A stretch of DNA of 64,000 nucleotides from Zoroaster sp. YZ-2022 (GCA_029582265.1 CM055830.1:25823619-25887618); one strand, 5' to 3'; positions 23,545 to 36,250 are shown, counted from the stretch's first letter. A program made the numbers and translations. The notes: generated by a model from the letters alone, not told the origin.

Positions 23545-24474
23545 TGTAGCTGCACCCGACTACCAATACTCAATTAAACGATTTGGCGGACACGTTCTTA
23601 CAGATGCCTTGACTTTGAGTCTTTATTCTTGTTTCAAGATGTACATATCTTTGACCATAAATCTTGACTTCATAAAATCTCTACATGGACATCGTAAGAT
23701 CTATCAAACAGGAAAATACCAACAATAGTAATGAGTATAGATCTCAACAATATGGGAAAACAACTGATAATGTCACAATGAAAAGTTCCAAAACTTCATT
23801 CCAAACACATACATTTACGTGGGCAGTGTGATATGCAGTATGTATAAATGACACTAAAATTCGTTCTAAAAACCCTTATTTTCTCACAATAATCATATGA
23901 ATGCAAGACCAAAATTATAACCATTACTAAAAAGAGACAGTCATTACCTCGTGGGCCTGTAGAGGGTGAGCTTAAATCTAGGGATGATCACAGAAATTAT
24001 GGATTAAGAATCATCAACAACAGCACTGGAATTGTCACATTGTCGGAAAAGTAGGCCATTTTGAAGAAGCAATGCATTATGGGAAAATTATAAGTTACAC
24101 AAATTTCCTCAGAAATACCATAGAAATTTACAGAAACTTAATTGCAATCCGGCAAAAATGTTACCTTCAAAAAAGAATCAATATCTAGGACATATAAGAA
24201 TATTTTAGCTAATTCTAAAACTTTGATCATGTGACCATAACAAACATGGCGGCCTCCACATGTAAACAAAGGATGGCTCTAGCATGCATTGTTCATGCAT
24301 CAGGAAATACACTGTTTATAGGCAACCGTATCCTTTCTAAACTACGCCACATTGAAGGTATGATATCTGGAATATTTAGTTATCATCCTAAAGCCTCTTA
24401 GAAAATGCAGGTAAGTTAAGTTGGGGGAAAATGACTCAAAATAAACCAAGAGGATTTCTAGAGCGTCCGCTACA
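23545..24474 (-). repeat. BEL/Pao 5' LTR
   Basis: 930 bp, TG...CA ended, with TGTAGC/GCTACA inverted termini. It is the upstream LTR in the minus-strand sense. It differs from the other LTR by a 2-bp gap near 24043 and one G/A change near 24176. I noticed no other difference when reading the two by eye. Confidence 0.93.
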
Positions 24475-24640
24475 GAGGGCGCTTTTCATCAACAGCACCA
24501 TCATGTATAGAGAGATTACCTGCGACTTGACATGTACTTTTATCACAGTGGACTACTTCGCCTCAGTATACATACAACCTGGGAACACAATGACACGAGG
24601 CGGCAGACATTTTGAGTCCAGAGTCTTACTTGTCGGAACT

Positions 24641-24696
<56 letters not shown>

Positions 24697-25600
24697 GTCT
24701 GACCAGGAAAAACCTTCCACTTAATCATATCGTAATGAAAACTATTACATATATGTTACATTTTAAATTTGTTTTCTTTTTTCAAATTCGTCTTTCTAAT
24801 ATTTGAGATATAGTGCCTTACTTATGATTACAAACATTCATGCTGATGTCATCCCATCAAAATATAAGATATTGTGATGACTGCCTTTGTAAACAACACA
24901 AGCTTTTTCCTTCCATCATTTGACATTAATGTCTGTATGTGTAAATAGTGGAAATCATGTGCCACATCATTTATATTACAGTAAATATATTTTCCACTAC
25001 GATTATTTACAAAATAAGATTTGATCGTATCATTTTTTGTCCTTTAACCTTTCCACTCTTTCAGAAAACAACGGTAACAATTTAAATCCAATTCATATCC
25101 TGTTTGGGCACTGAATATATTACAAATCGTCTTTTCAGCAAAGTATTTGACTCTAATAAGCTTTTTTTTCTAACATTGCAATTGATTGGGTAGTAACATT
25201 TACATTTCATATTTGTTTACAATGCAACAACTTATACTTGTCTCAACCACCTTGATAAAATTAAACAAATCCACGACAGTTTGTATTTATCGTTTGCGAA
25301 TATTTTCTGGCACTTTCTAGCATGTACAAACAAAATGGAAGCATAGTTATACTTATACACGGCTTCCAATGTAAATCACACAACCATGTTTAATTTTGCG
25401 AAGGTCTGCTTGTAAGCAAGCTCTTTTGAAAAGATTTCACACATGGAATTTTTTTTTTGAAACAGTGAACATTTTACAAGTGCTGTCCAATTTGTCAAAA
25501 CAGTTGTCGGTAAAAATACTTGAAAAGTGGGAAGGATGACATGAGGGGGTTGCCATTATGTCATTAAATGTTGCTTTAAAAATGTAGAATATAGATCAAC
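24475..25600 (+). repeat. Continuation of L after the BEL insertion, shared with M (46125-47130)
   Basis: After the GAGGG duplication, the sequence CGCTTTTCATCAACAGCACC and what follows matches M from about 44817 and, inverted, R from 52998. The match with R stops at the (TA)n microsatellite. The match with M continues to about 25595 and includes GGGAAGGATGACATGAGGGG. No gene is seen in it. Confidence 0.85.
24644..24694. repeat. (TA)n microsatellite
   Basis: A 51-bp pure TA run. At the homologous position R has (GTAT)n (52637-52818), and M has lost the repeat altogether. Confidence 0.95.
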
Positions 25601-28600
25601 AGTGCAGAATGCATTGAAGAAAAGATTTTCGAGTGATGATTAATACCATCGTCAACTTTACACAAAAAGTAAGTTTCAGGTAAAACTGTGATCATTATGT
25701 TTTTATAGAAAACCAACAGTGTACAGGGACTTTAACAGATTATAACAAATATAAGACTTAATCAAGACTATAACAACTTTTATTTTTTCCCTCAGAGATC
25801 AGAAACACAGCCTTCTTAGAGACAACCTTCTTTCTGAAAAGTTTATATTTTTGTTAATGTAATGAGCGCGCTTTCCTGTGCTGCAAGCTTAAAGATGCAT
25901 CGCCCGTGTTATTTCGCAGCATCTTAAATGAATTAATTCGATTACATTTTCAACTTACTACGGATTTCAGATGAGCAACAATTTGCTAAATTCACTTGAC
26001 ACGTTTTTCCGTCCTTGTATTATTATTTTTATGAGGTTGGGAATTGTAAGTTATTGTAAATGTCCATATTGGCTTAATTGTGATTGTCCCTGTCAATCTT
26101 TAGGTTCTGATTGTAGATAGAGGATCCGTTTTGCCGGTACCTTTCCACTCCGTTAATATTGTAGTTATTGAGTTAATACTTTACATTGTATTCAATGTTT
26201 CATCTCTTCTGACATTAGTATGGGAATAAACGGTCGTTGCGCAGTTTTTAACGCAGGTTAAAGACCGAGGGTTCATGTTATGGCCAAAGGACCGAGCTTT
26301 AACTAGCGTGGGCATGAAGTCTTACATGTTCGTTGAATATCCTGGTTCGAAGAAGGTAAGGATACTTTTAGAAGCAGTTTTACCAACATCACCAATACTA
26401 TACCTTACCTTTAATATTTGACCATTTCGGTAATTTTTAGTTAAAGTACCAGTCACATATCTTACCTTTAAAAAGGTAGTTTCCCTACTAAGCTATATAT
26501 TATGAGCAACCCTATGTAATCATGTTGACGGTGTCCAAAGTCCTTGTTTAACCAAAATTACATCTACACTGTAATATGCACGGTATAAGTTGTCAGGATG
26601 TTTGTTTCACAAGAACGAACCAGAAGAAATTAAACACTACAAACATTACGTTAAAAGACCTTTGTATTTTGTAACTGGATTTAAAGGGGAAGTAACATCA
26701 TTTGGCAAAACTGTTCTAAGAGTATAATTACTCTCTTGGCATCAATATATAAATTAAGCAACCAACCTGGGAACGTTTCCGCTTATTATGTTCTGTCGTT
26801 CAAGAGAAAATAGTGAAAATACATATGGTTTGTATACATTCCAATGCGGATTTCACGTTGGAAACAATTCAACTTTTCTCATAAGTTACAGTACCTTATA
26901 TTTGTATAGAAAATTGGTTATTTTACAATTAAATGTTTTGTGGATTTTCATAAAGCTATGGAATCACATATATATATATACAGCATTCAATTGAATGTCT
27001 CTTTGAAATGTGTGATAGGCCTAATATTAAATGAAAAAGAAAAACAATGACATTTGACAATGTGTACTGAAGAAAAGAATAAAGGTCTGGAAATACTTCA
27101 TACAATTTGAGTAAGTCTCACATTACAAATCGACAATTTCATTTTTGCTTAATTCCCAAACCTTAACATGCCTTTACAATTTGTATATAATTACAAATAC
27201 AAATAACATTATTAAATGGGCACTAAAGTCGTTTGAATAAAATTTAGCATTTCATCAATTATTACAGACCACAATTATACATTTCATCTACTGTAGTATT
27301 GATATTTGCGTCTACTACAGTATTAATACTTGTATCTGATATATTTGAAATGAACAGAATGAAGCCATTAAGCTAAACCTTCACGTCGTTCGATATATTT
27401 TTTACTTTTGATCTTTCTGACCATTTTCTGAGTTAACACAAGTATCTATTTTGTTACTTGATCCAGATACTACATCCAATTACTTGATTTCGTAATTTCT
27501 TCACAAACTGCCAAATTATGGAAGCTTTCAAGGGCTCTTTTTTACGTTCCCGTGTCAATGTTTACATTTATTTAGCTATCATTGTGTGAAGTACGCATAT
27601 GCCAGGCCAGCACCCACCCAATGACCGTTTATTATTTATTATTATTTGCTGGAATACAGTGTCATCTCACAATGTAATGTATGGATATAAGATGTCTCTC
27701 ATTTTGCTGTGAACTGGGATCAGTTCCATGGAAGGAATCATTCAGTACTGGAACTAATTGAATGCCCATTAAATACAAATATTTTATTTGTTTAATTGTT
27801 ATTAGACACCTTATTGTTGACTTAATACGAGACGGACCCTTTGGGATAGTTAGTAAAAGCATCAACGATTGAGGTATTTCAATGGTGTCTTTCTCAAATC
27901 AAACTTAAATTTAGTATGAAGTCATGCAAATTCATTGACATTGTTATAATTTAGTAGTGTCCATTGTCAATACAAAAATATTTACAAATTTATCATTGTC
28001 TCTAAAGCAACCATCGTCCTTTAATTCAACAAAAGTTGTTTTGTTGATTTGTTGTGGTAGTTCTTTAAAACGTCAAAAAACATATGTATGCAAAGTTTTG
28101 GCAGATGTTTAGCTGTTTACCCCGTATTTACAGTAGGAGTATGCCATGATTGTTTGTTAGGTTAGTTATCGTCAAAACGCACTTGGATCTGATTATAGGT
28201 ACACAAAGAACAACGCTGATTTCCTACCAGCCAATATATACTTTTTTACATATACTTGTATATATACTTTCATATACATATACTTGTATATACTTTTTCC
28301 CCGCAAACCCTATATCTAAATATACAAGTGTGGGTATGAAGTACATGAAGTGAGCCAAATATTATGCTTTTACCACAAAAGTACACTAACTTGTTACTAT
28401 CCGCTTGACTACCTGCATGTTGGTAATAGACTTCGGTATTACTTTTCTGATATGCAGCATTGACCTTGTGCACGTACTTTTTGCATGTTGCCGTAGGTTT
28501 ACCAGGGTTGCTTGTCAATAGATCTCAACAAGCTTAAACATTAGCAGGGGTAAAGCACACTATAGGTACAGCTGTTGTGTTATGTTGCCATTGAGATACC

Positions 28601-28878
28601 AGGGTTGATGTATAGATCACAATGCATTTAATCATTCGGTGGGGTAAAATTATCAACACCTGACTCCTCGATATATGATAAAAGCAAATATTGAATGGCC
28701 AACCCCCCCAAAAGGGCCTAGTGAAATATTAAAAAATGGATTTTCCGCAAAGGAAGCATGCCGGCATATCACTGACAGTTGCTGGGCAGATTTCAACAAA
28801 AATGTTCCAAACTTAATTTGCTCTCACATGTTAGTTATTTATTCCTTCGTGAAACTCTGTTATGTCGACATTATTCAT
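25600..28878. other. Gene-poor AT-rich DNA with dispersed satellite monomers
   Basis: No convincing gene. Single diverged copies of the 76-bp satellite monomer occur at about 26340-26412 (inverted, CGAAGAAGGTAAGGATACTT) and 26700-26770 (TTGGCAAAACTGTTCTAAGA, followed by ACCAACCTGGGAACG). The second is preceded by TTTAAAGGGGAAGTAACATC, which resembles the left end of the M array unit. Confidence 0.6.
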
Positions 28879-29019
28879 GCTGACAGGGTCATTGCCACCC
28901 AGGGTACTACCTACTCACCAATGGTGCCCAGGTAATACTAAAAGTCCTCTCAGGTACATATGATTGAGATTGCCTGGGTACCATTAGGGAGCACCCCAGG
29001 TGACAATGACCCTATCAGC
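28879..29019. mobile_element. 141-bp foldback MITE
   Basis: The left end GCTGACAGGGTCATTGCCAC and right end GTGACAATGACCCTATCAGC are inverted copies. The match continues inward through CACCAATGGTGCCCAGGTA and TGCCTGGGTACCATTAGGG. No ORF is present. Confidence 0.7.
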
Positions 29020-29123
29020 CTTACTCGTTCACCCTTCTCCACCCTACTCTGTTTTTCGCATCATCACCTCTCACAGTGACTGCTGCAATTATTGTTGTAT
29101 GGTGTTAGTGTGAGCGGAACACA

Positions 29124-29265
29124 CTCCAAAATCATGCTGCCAGGCTTGTATTTTTAATTGGCCGTTTAGGATATGCTTCAGGCTTTATTCAGCAGCTATA
29201 CTGGTTACCACACAAACTTTATATCCTTTTCAAATCACTACCAAGTCTCAACAGGGTATAGCTCT
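29124..29265 (+). pseudogene. LINE reverse-transcriptase C-terminal relic
   Basis: The frame reads LQNHAARLVFLIGRLG and then FIQQLYWLPHKLYILFKSLP. This is the LQN-AAR-LV ... LHWLPV pattern found near the C-terminus of CR1/L2-type LINE ORF2 proteins. It stops at a TAG near 29263. No upstream RT domains are attached, so it is a short 3' fragment. Confidence 0.65.
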
Positions 29266-29909
29266 CTCCTGCATAGCTGAACTACTGTCATGAATCGGGT
29301 AGGAATTGAATTAGTTCTACATCTGACAAATCCCACTTTAACTATATGTAAAAATAAAAAACAAACGACACCGGTGACAAAACATTTTTAGTTACACGCC
29401 CAAAGAAATGAACAAAATTCCAGTACACATCAGAGAATCCTCATCAATCCAAAATTTCGAAAATTTCTGCCTGGCTTCTGCTTGAGATTGAATTTTTCTT
29501 TTTGTTGTAAAGCGATTTGATCCTGTTAAAAGCTTTTAAAACGATTTCTTATAATTGTTTAAGTCAGTTCGCAGCTGAAAATAGAGTTTTTGAGAGTTAA
29601 AATCATATTATTATATACAATAATACGTACTGCTTAAAGGTTGCAAGTTGTTGTTCACACTGATATCAAACGAAGTTTTCAATATTTCATTTACATTTAA
29701 ACATTTGAACTGAACCATTTATCACAGCTTTACATAACACTTACATGATGTAAAGTTGACGGTATCTTTTGCATATTTAGACTACTATTAAAGTAAAATC
29801 AGTAAAATAAATCCCAAAACAGTTACTTCTTAATAAGATCAAAATTCCATGATCCAATGAATTTGAAGTGCATGTATATGCTTTTCACTATTTTGTCGTG
29901 TGAAACTTT

Positions 29910-29990
29910 CATAGGTTGGTTGTTAAATATTTAAGAAAGTAAGAATACTCGTAGAAACTCTTGTACCTTCCATTCAATACAGTCATGACA
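29910..29990 (-). repeat. Isolated diverged satellite monomer
   Basis: AGGTTGGTTGTTAAATATTT followed by AAGAAAGTAAGAATACTCGT is an inverted, diverged 76-bp monomer with the AACCAACCT border also seen at 5935 and 26755. The rest of 29020-30400 shows no gene. Confidence 0.5.
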
Positions 29991-30404
29991 GTTAATGCAC
30001 TAATACAAATTATTAGGATTGGAACTCATACTACTTCCTGGTATTTGCATTATTACCGTGGCCAAGTTTGTCATTTGGGAATTTCCAATTGTTACATTTC
30101 AACATCAGGGGGTTTCCAAACATATCAAGGTTCCCATAGTGATCGACCCAATAACCTGTTTAGCTCATTTGCGTTTCAGTCTTTCAATCCATTTCATGGT
30201 ATAAGCCTATCATTCTAGAGTCAAGTTGAGGGTCTTTGTACACATCACGAGTATGGATACCACTGTATTATCAAAGCTTATCAGTTGATATGAATATAAC
30301 AAAATCCAAGTTTAAGTTTGTTTTGTGTCTTGAGTGGATTTGTTTTATTTTAATTATTTGTTTCTTCTTCAAATTTTACAAACCACCCGAAACTGCAGCT
30401 CTTT

Positions 30405-31775
30405 TCATGACTTAATTAATATTTCTATTATTAAGAAGTCGATCTCTGCTATATGTAAACCTCTTGCACATATTGTCAACGCTTCTTTTATTACTGGCAT
30501 TGTTCCATCACAATTAAAAATTGCCAAAGTCATTCCAGTTTTTAAAAAGGGCGATCGTTATTGTATTCATAATTATAGACCTATCTCTATTCTTTCATGT
30601 TTTTCTAAGATTTTTGAAAAATGTGTTTATGCCCGCACCATCAAGTTTTTGGATAAGTTTGATATTTTGACTAATTCACAATTTGGTTTCCGAACTAAAC
30701 ATTCAACTATTCATGCACTTCTTGATTTTATTGATAAAGTTTCTAATGTAATTGATAACTCCAGACATACTCTGGGGATATTCCTCGACCTTTCAAAAGC
30801 TTTTGATACGATAGACCATCAAATATTATTGTATAAACTTTCTTACTATGGTATATGAGGAATTTCCCATGAGTGGTTTAGAGTTATCTCAGATAGATCA
30901 ATATGTATCCATCAATGGCATAAATTCAGATTCTGACATCCTTACATATGGCATACCACAAGGATCAATTCTAGGGCCGTTGCTCTTTATTTTATACATT
31001 AATGATTTTAGTAATTCATCCAGTGTACTCTCATTTACATTGTTTGCTGATGTCTCAAATTTATTCTTTTCTCATAGCAACCTTAATTATCTTGTACAGA
31101 CTATTAATAATGAGCTTAAACTTATTGCTAACTGGTTTACGGTCAATAAATTGTCCCTTAATATTGCCAAAACTAACTATATGTTATTCAGCAACTCAGC
31201 CAGTGACGTTCCATGTGATGTTAAGATTAATGACTCAGTTATAACTAAAACTGATTGTTGTAAGTTTTGGGGAATTTTTGTTGACCGTGGACTCAAATGG
31301 AATAGTCATATTGATTACATTTGTAAAATTATTGCTAGAAATATTGGTGTAATTAACAGGATCAAACATTTTCCCTGGACTGGTACTTAATTATCTTTAT
31401 AATACTTTGATTGTTTCTTACCTCAACTATGGGATACTTGCATGGGGAGCTAGTTCTGCTGCTAATCTTAATAGACTCCTCCTCTTACAAAAACGGGCCC
31501 TTCGTGTTATTAATTTTGCAGAATTTAATGCATACAGATCCCCTTTTTTTTTTAAACATAGGACTTAAAATCAAGGATATCTATCGCCTTCAGCTTGGGT
31601 CCCTCATGTATCAGCTTACCCGTGCAAAGTTACCTGCGTCTATACAATTTTTGTTTTCTCTTAATTCTGAAATACATTCACATTTTACCCGCCAAGTTTC
31701 TAATGTTCACATTCCTTATACCCGCACTGCTCTAGCTCATAAAACAATTAAAATTGAGGGACCAATGCTTTGAAT
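30405..31775 (+). pseudogene. 5'-truncated LINE reverse transcriptase (CR1/Jockey-like)
   Basis: Three overlapping frames cover the fingers, palm and thumb. VIPVFKKGDRY and HNYRPISILSCFSKIFEKC come first, then LGIFLDLSKAFDTIDH (catalytic Asp) and YGIPQGSILGPLLFILYIND. LFADVSNLFF stands where the FADD catalytic box belongs, with the second Asp replaced. SYLNYGILAWG, LQKRALRVINF and DIYRLQLGSLMYQLTRAKLP follow in shifted frames. Shifts lie near 30850 and 31390. The N-terminal endonuclease is absent, as in a truncated insertion. The element resumes after the gypsy insertion at 41876. It cannot be active. Confidence 0.85.
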
Positions 31776-31879
31776 ACGCTTAATGAGCAACTTAAAGGTT
31801 CCAAAAATATATGTACATTTAAACGTGTCTTTAAATCTGTTACATTGGAATCTTATTGTTAATGAGTGTTTTATAGTAT

Positions 31880-33624
31880 TGTTGCATTCCCCACTTTCGT
31901 GGGTCAACAAATAATATTGTCGGACACAAACTTTGTTGTGACAATCTCAATCAATAATAATAATAATAATGTATAGATTTATATAGCGCACGTATCCACC
32001 AACTAAGTGGCGCTCAAGGCGCATTATATTATTATCCCTGCTCATAAGGCTCATAAGGCTCATAAATCATTCCTGAAACCATCTCAGCTCCCTGGGGAGT
32101 ATACAGCTCAAATGCTGCCCTTTCTATCGCATATAGAGCAAACCAATTCTGCCTTCACAGGTACCCATTTAACCCCTGGGAGAGAAGCAATTATGGTTAA
32201 GTGTCTTGCTCAGGACACAGGTGTCACGGCCGGAGCTCGAACCCACTCTGCTGCTGGCAACACCAGAACTTGAGTTCGGTGCGCTAGACCGCTCGGCCAC
32301 GACAATCCACTTTACGTGCATTATACAACACACGGGACCTACGGCTTTACGTCCCATCCGAAGGACGAAGCAATTATGGTTAAGTACCTTGCTCAAGGAC
32401 ACAAGTGTCACGACCGGGGCTCGAACCCACACCCTGCTGCTGGCAACACCAGAACTTGAGTTCGGTGCACTATTTAACAATGGCACTAGTAACATGTATG
32501 ACAGGAGTGGTAGCGTATAGGTACATGTCAATAGTTAAACTTATATACTTGTGCTAAGTTCCGAATAGGGTGTACGAATACCAACTATTGGGTACAGTCA
32601 GTGGGGACCATCGTTCGTTCATGCGGCTAGTCACACGGAATACGGTACGGGCACAGCTATACCGAGAGCCGCGCGGCGGGTCGGTCTCTACGACGGGGAC
32701 CACCGTGGCTTGACTACGGGGTGTCTGGACGGGGCCAGAGTGTGTATCAGACCGCATCAGCTACATGTAGGCGAACCAATGGTCATATCGACGCCCTGCA
32801 CCATTGGCTCAATGAACGAGGCACTGAACTGTAATAGTTCGGTATATCGCATTGTAATAGTTTGGTATATCGCACTGTCATGGATCGGATCGAGTCGCAT
32901 AGATTTCATTCGGAACCGCACTTCTCGCTGAGATCAGGAAATCTTGGGGATTATATAGAAATCTGGGGCCTAGGAATGAATAAAACATAAGCCTACTTTA
33001 GCGTCTTAGCCAATGAGAAGCTTTTCCGCGTCTAAGGGTAGAAACGTGCAAAATCATGACATACAACAGGTCCTTGTTCCATATAAGGTAAGGTATTTGA
33101 CGAAAGTGAAGTGATCGACAACTTAGAAAGGAGGGCGTGTTCAAGGGGAAAAATGCTTACCGGGCATGTTAAGCTATTTGCTTGGATGCTAAGCTATTAC
33201 TGCATGAGGGGAAACAGCGGCTGTGCTTGGGCCACGGCTAATGACTGAGCGGGTCAGTCACGGTGACTGTTTGGCCGTGGTTCACCCACGAACCGTGTTC
33301 GGTGTGAAGGGTGGACCTGAGGAATGTATTCGGAAAATAGACTAAGTCCAAAGGACGGCTCCAAGCCACGTGGCGGGAGGGTGTGGCACGCACGCAAGGC
33401 TCTCGCTGGTGTTGCATTATGCATTGCGTTAGCGCTGGATATGCATGAGCAAAAGTAGCGTCCTTGTATGGATTGCATATTCATAGCGGACAATCGAGGG
33501 TCCGGGGAAACAACCCTGGGACTTAGACTGCTTGAAATTGCATCGTAAGCAAAATATTGGAAGTGGAAGAAGTGAAATAGAGGGTACTAATATTTATCAA
33601 AATCAAAGGGTAAGATTCGTAACA
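31880..33624 (-). repeat. Gypsy 3' LTR with a SINE inside
   Basis: 1745 bp. It matches the other LTR except for a 513-bp block at 31956-32468 that replaces about 23 bp (40685-40707). Scattered substitutions and short indels occur, including loss of about 21 bp of the TAGGGAGCACTACACGCG stretch present in the partner. Confidence 0.9.
31956..32468 (-). mobile_element. Dimeric tRNA-derived SINE with (ATT)n tail
   Basis: On the minus strand a tRNA-like head (box A-like TGGCCGAGCGGTCTAG, box B-like GGGTTCGAGCTCC) lies at about 32222-32305. A second, 5'-truncated copy of the same head lies at about 32405-32468. Each is followed by GAGCAAG, then ACTTAACCATAATTGCTTC. The body ends CGCCTTGAGCGCCACTTAG, then TATATAAATCTATACATT and an (ATT)n tail, a layout widespread in marine invertebrate and fish SINEs. 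The internal promoter boxes would be Pol III type. Confidence 0.8.
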
Positions 33625-33635
33625 CTATTCCCCCT
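33625..33635 (-). promoter_or_regulatory. Gypsy polypurine tract
   Basis: The minus strand reads AGGGGGAATAG directly before the 3' LTR start TGTTACG. Confidence 0.75.
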
Positions 33636-34188
33636 GTAGTTTCAAAACGTCCTCGTTTTGCGTTAACAAGGAAATAGGTTAAAATCATTAAGAAAACAAT
33701 AACAATATTACTGTTCATAAAATCTAAAGTTCATAGATGATCACATGGTGAATCAGCTACGCGATGTCGTGCTGATGAAAACAAACGTCATAGAGTTCAT
33801 TCGACGAGGCATAATCTTAGAGTTCAAAATAGTTCATCAAGTGTCACTTTTGTAGTTTTGGTCTACAAACTACCAAAAAAAACGTCTAGGCAATTAATTA
33901 TGTAAATAAATATACAATCTACTACGGAAAACGTAAAACACGTATTCTCATATACAGTTACATGTACCGTGTACACATGCACAAGTACAGTTCGGACGCT
34001 GTCGCGTGGCATCTCCTACATAGCCATATCAGATTTAATACAACCGCACACATTCTTGTAGAGTGTACATGTACAGTCTGGGCTGCAAATTTATGAATGA
34101 ATGGGTCGTCACTGCTCTGCTCTGTTTGTTTACTACGAGTTCCTTGACCTAAAGAGGTCAAATATGCGAGCAGCGTCAGTGAAGGGAG
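33636..34188 (-). other. Gypsy 3' untranslated region
   Basis: No frame of note lies between the pol tail and the polypurine tract. It contains short ACATGTAC-type palindromic repeats. Confidence 0.6.
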
Positions 34189-34377
34189 CTAAGTAAGAAA
34201 CCTGGATGGTGTGCGCGTGGTACGTTGGCTTCTTCTTGTGGGAGGGGCAATGTTCGATGGTACCGTGGATGACGGGGGGCGATGGTCATTCTTGGGTGGT
34301 TGGGAAGGGGAATCATCAGAACTCGTACTGATGGTCTGGGGATCGCGTGTGTCAGGGATATGGACGGCTGGGTCCAC
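34189..34377 (-). pseudogene. Gypsy pol C-terminal tail
   Basis: A Ser/Pro/Thr-rich tail ending PPTRRSQRTTRTPSRFLT. The R/S/T-rich ending is typical of the last residues of invertebrate gypsy polyproteins. It is separated from integrase by a stop near 34390. Confidence 0.5.
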
Positions 34378-34392
34378 TGCTGACTTTTTCTT

Positions 34393-35715
34393 TCAAAAGT
34401 TTTGCATTTCCTTCATCCATGGTGGCACATCGTCGCTGAAGTATCGTTTTAAACGATCATGATGTAAAACTTTGGATTTCCCTCTCTGTTTTAAACGGAG
34501 TACAAAGAGTAAATTGCTTAGTGTTCGTTCAATGATGCAAGGTCCTATCCATTTAACCTTTTTCAGTTTTGGGGAAAGACCTGGCGTCTTGGTGCTGTTC
34601 ATAAAATACACAAGATCACCAACTGCGTAGTTGTGATGTGAAATTCTTGTGTCGTGGTCTCTTTTCTGTCGTTGACTGGCTTGACCAAGGTGTTCACGGA
34701 CTATATGATGGACCTTGGTCATCCTCTCTTTGAGTGCAATGACGTACTCACACTCATTTGGGGGATGGACTTCAGCTTGGGGTGGGCCACCAAACATTAA
34801 GTCGATGGGCGCGTGAGTCTCACGACCAAGCATAAGCATATTCGAGGAGTAACCAGTCGTCTCGTGCTGGCAACTTCTATATGCTGATGTTAGAAGAGGG
34901 AGATGGATGTCCCAGTTTCTTTGGTTATCATCAACGTAAGCTGAAATCATGTTCACAAGGACTTGGTTAAAATTTTCAGCTTGGCCGTTGGCCGATGGAT
35001 GATAGGGTGATGTTCGTGTTTTGTTTATCTCTAACAGCTTACAAACAGAACAGAACAAATTAGATTCATAGTTTCTGCCTTGGTCTGAGTGTAGATCAAG
35101 GGGGACACCAAATCTTGAGATAAATTCATAGACTATTTTGTGGGCAACTGTCTTTGCTGTCTGGTCAGGGATGGCATAGGCTTCCATCCATTTCGAGAAC
35201 TGGTCACCAACGAGCAAGATGTATCGATTACCCTGCTCACTGATTGGTAAGGGCCAAGGATATCAGTTACCAGTCTATCCATGGGTGCGCCAACTCTATA
35301 GTCTTGAAGGGGGGCTCGTGGTGTTTTGTGGGGCCGCTTCCGGGCACCACACTTTGCACATTTTCTTATCCAATTCCGGACTGATTCTTTCAGCCGGTAC
35401 CAGTAGAATTTACGTTTTGTCTTGTGAACAGTTTTCTTTACACCGAGATGGGCGGATGTCACAGCATCATGCGTTGCTCGCAAGATGGTGTCTTGCAGCT
35501 CTTTTGGTACCACAAGCTGCAAGTATGATTGAGTTTTGTCCGTAGTTACCCATCTCTTGTAGAGGACACCGTTTCGGACGATAAGTTGTTGCCATAACAA
35601 CCAGAGTTTTCGGGTTGCTGGACTTTGACTGGCGGGCCAAGTCTCTTCCTGGCCGCTGGAGGGATTTATCTAACCAATCCAATATTACGCCAATATCTGG
35701 ATCAGTTCTCTGCAT
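34393..35715 (-). pseudogene. pol: Gypsy integrase
   Basis: MQRTDPDIGVILDWLDKS leads in. HDAVTSAHLG with CAKCGARK gives the H2C2 zinc-binding module. The core has VTDILGPYQS (Asp), HSDQGRNYES (Asp) and SANGQAENFNQVL (Glu). VGDLVYFMNSTK and KVKWIGPCIIER resemble the C-terminal GPY/F module. Shifts lie near 35620 and between 35133 and 35217. No chromodomain is seen at the end. Confidence 0.87.
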
Positions 35716-36250
35716 TTTGGCGATTTCGTCAGAGGAGTAAACCGTTCACCCAAGGTGTGTCTTGTTGCTGACCAGCATTTGAACCGGCATCGTCGTGCAT
35801 GGAGATTACATGTACGTTGAATAAGTCACTATCGTGGATTTTGGTCTTTGGAGTGAAGTGGGATAGTTCTGTAAGTTGCGGCCGGTACCTAAAACCGGCT
35901 AAGGCGCCTTGTCGGGGCGCAGGGCGTGTTACAGTTCATGTCACTTCGCTCTGGTTCATCCTGTTTATCACAGTTAACATTGCTAGTTTCGGAGGAGTTT
36001 TTCGCTGACTTTGACATCACATCTTGTTGCAATATCCCTGGCGAGGCGTTGGACAATACGGCTTGTCTGGGAGTTTCTCCAGCTGTGTTTGCAAAACAGC
36101 CGACGGGAGTCGATACCACATGTCGTTGATAACTGTATACTGCACGACGCCAAATACAGTTGCCGAGTTTGCAACAACACCAAAGAGGAGTGTTACCACT
36201 GTTGCCATCAGTATGAGAACTGTCGCGAAGGGGATAGGCTGAACTTTTTC
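35716..36250 (-). pseudogene. pol: Gypsy RNase H to integrase linker
   Basis: No single frame spans it. One frame, continuous with the linker copy upstream, reads a strongly hydrophobic segment FATVLILMATVVTLLFGVV near 36160-36240 and ends at 36017. Another reads SSETSNVNCDKQDEPERSD. Neither is a recognised domain. Confidence 0.5.

Larger units (their letters stand above)
15578..24474 (-). mobile_element. Full-length BEL/Pao LTR retrotransposon
   Basis: Two direct LTRs (15578-16509 and 23545-24474) bound an 8.9 kb element read on the minus strand, flanked by a perfect 5-bp duplication GAGGG (15573-15577, 24475-24479). The R copy has the empty site, with a single GAGGG. The internal order gag, aspartic protease, reverse transcriptase, RNase H, integrase and a C-terminal domain is that of BEL/Pao. 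A polypurine tract (TGGTGGGAG, complement of 16510-16518) abuts the 3' LTR. No clear tRNA-primed site starting TGG follows the 5' LTR. The coding region carries several lesions despite near-identical LTRs. Confidence 0.93.
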
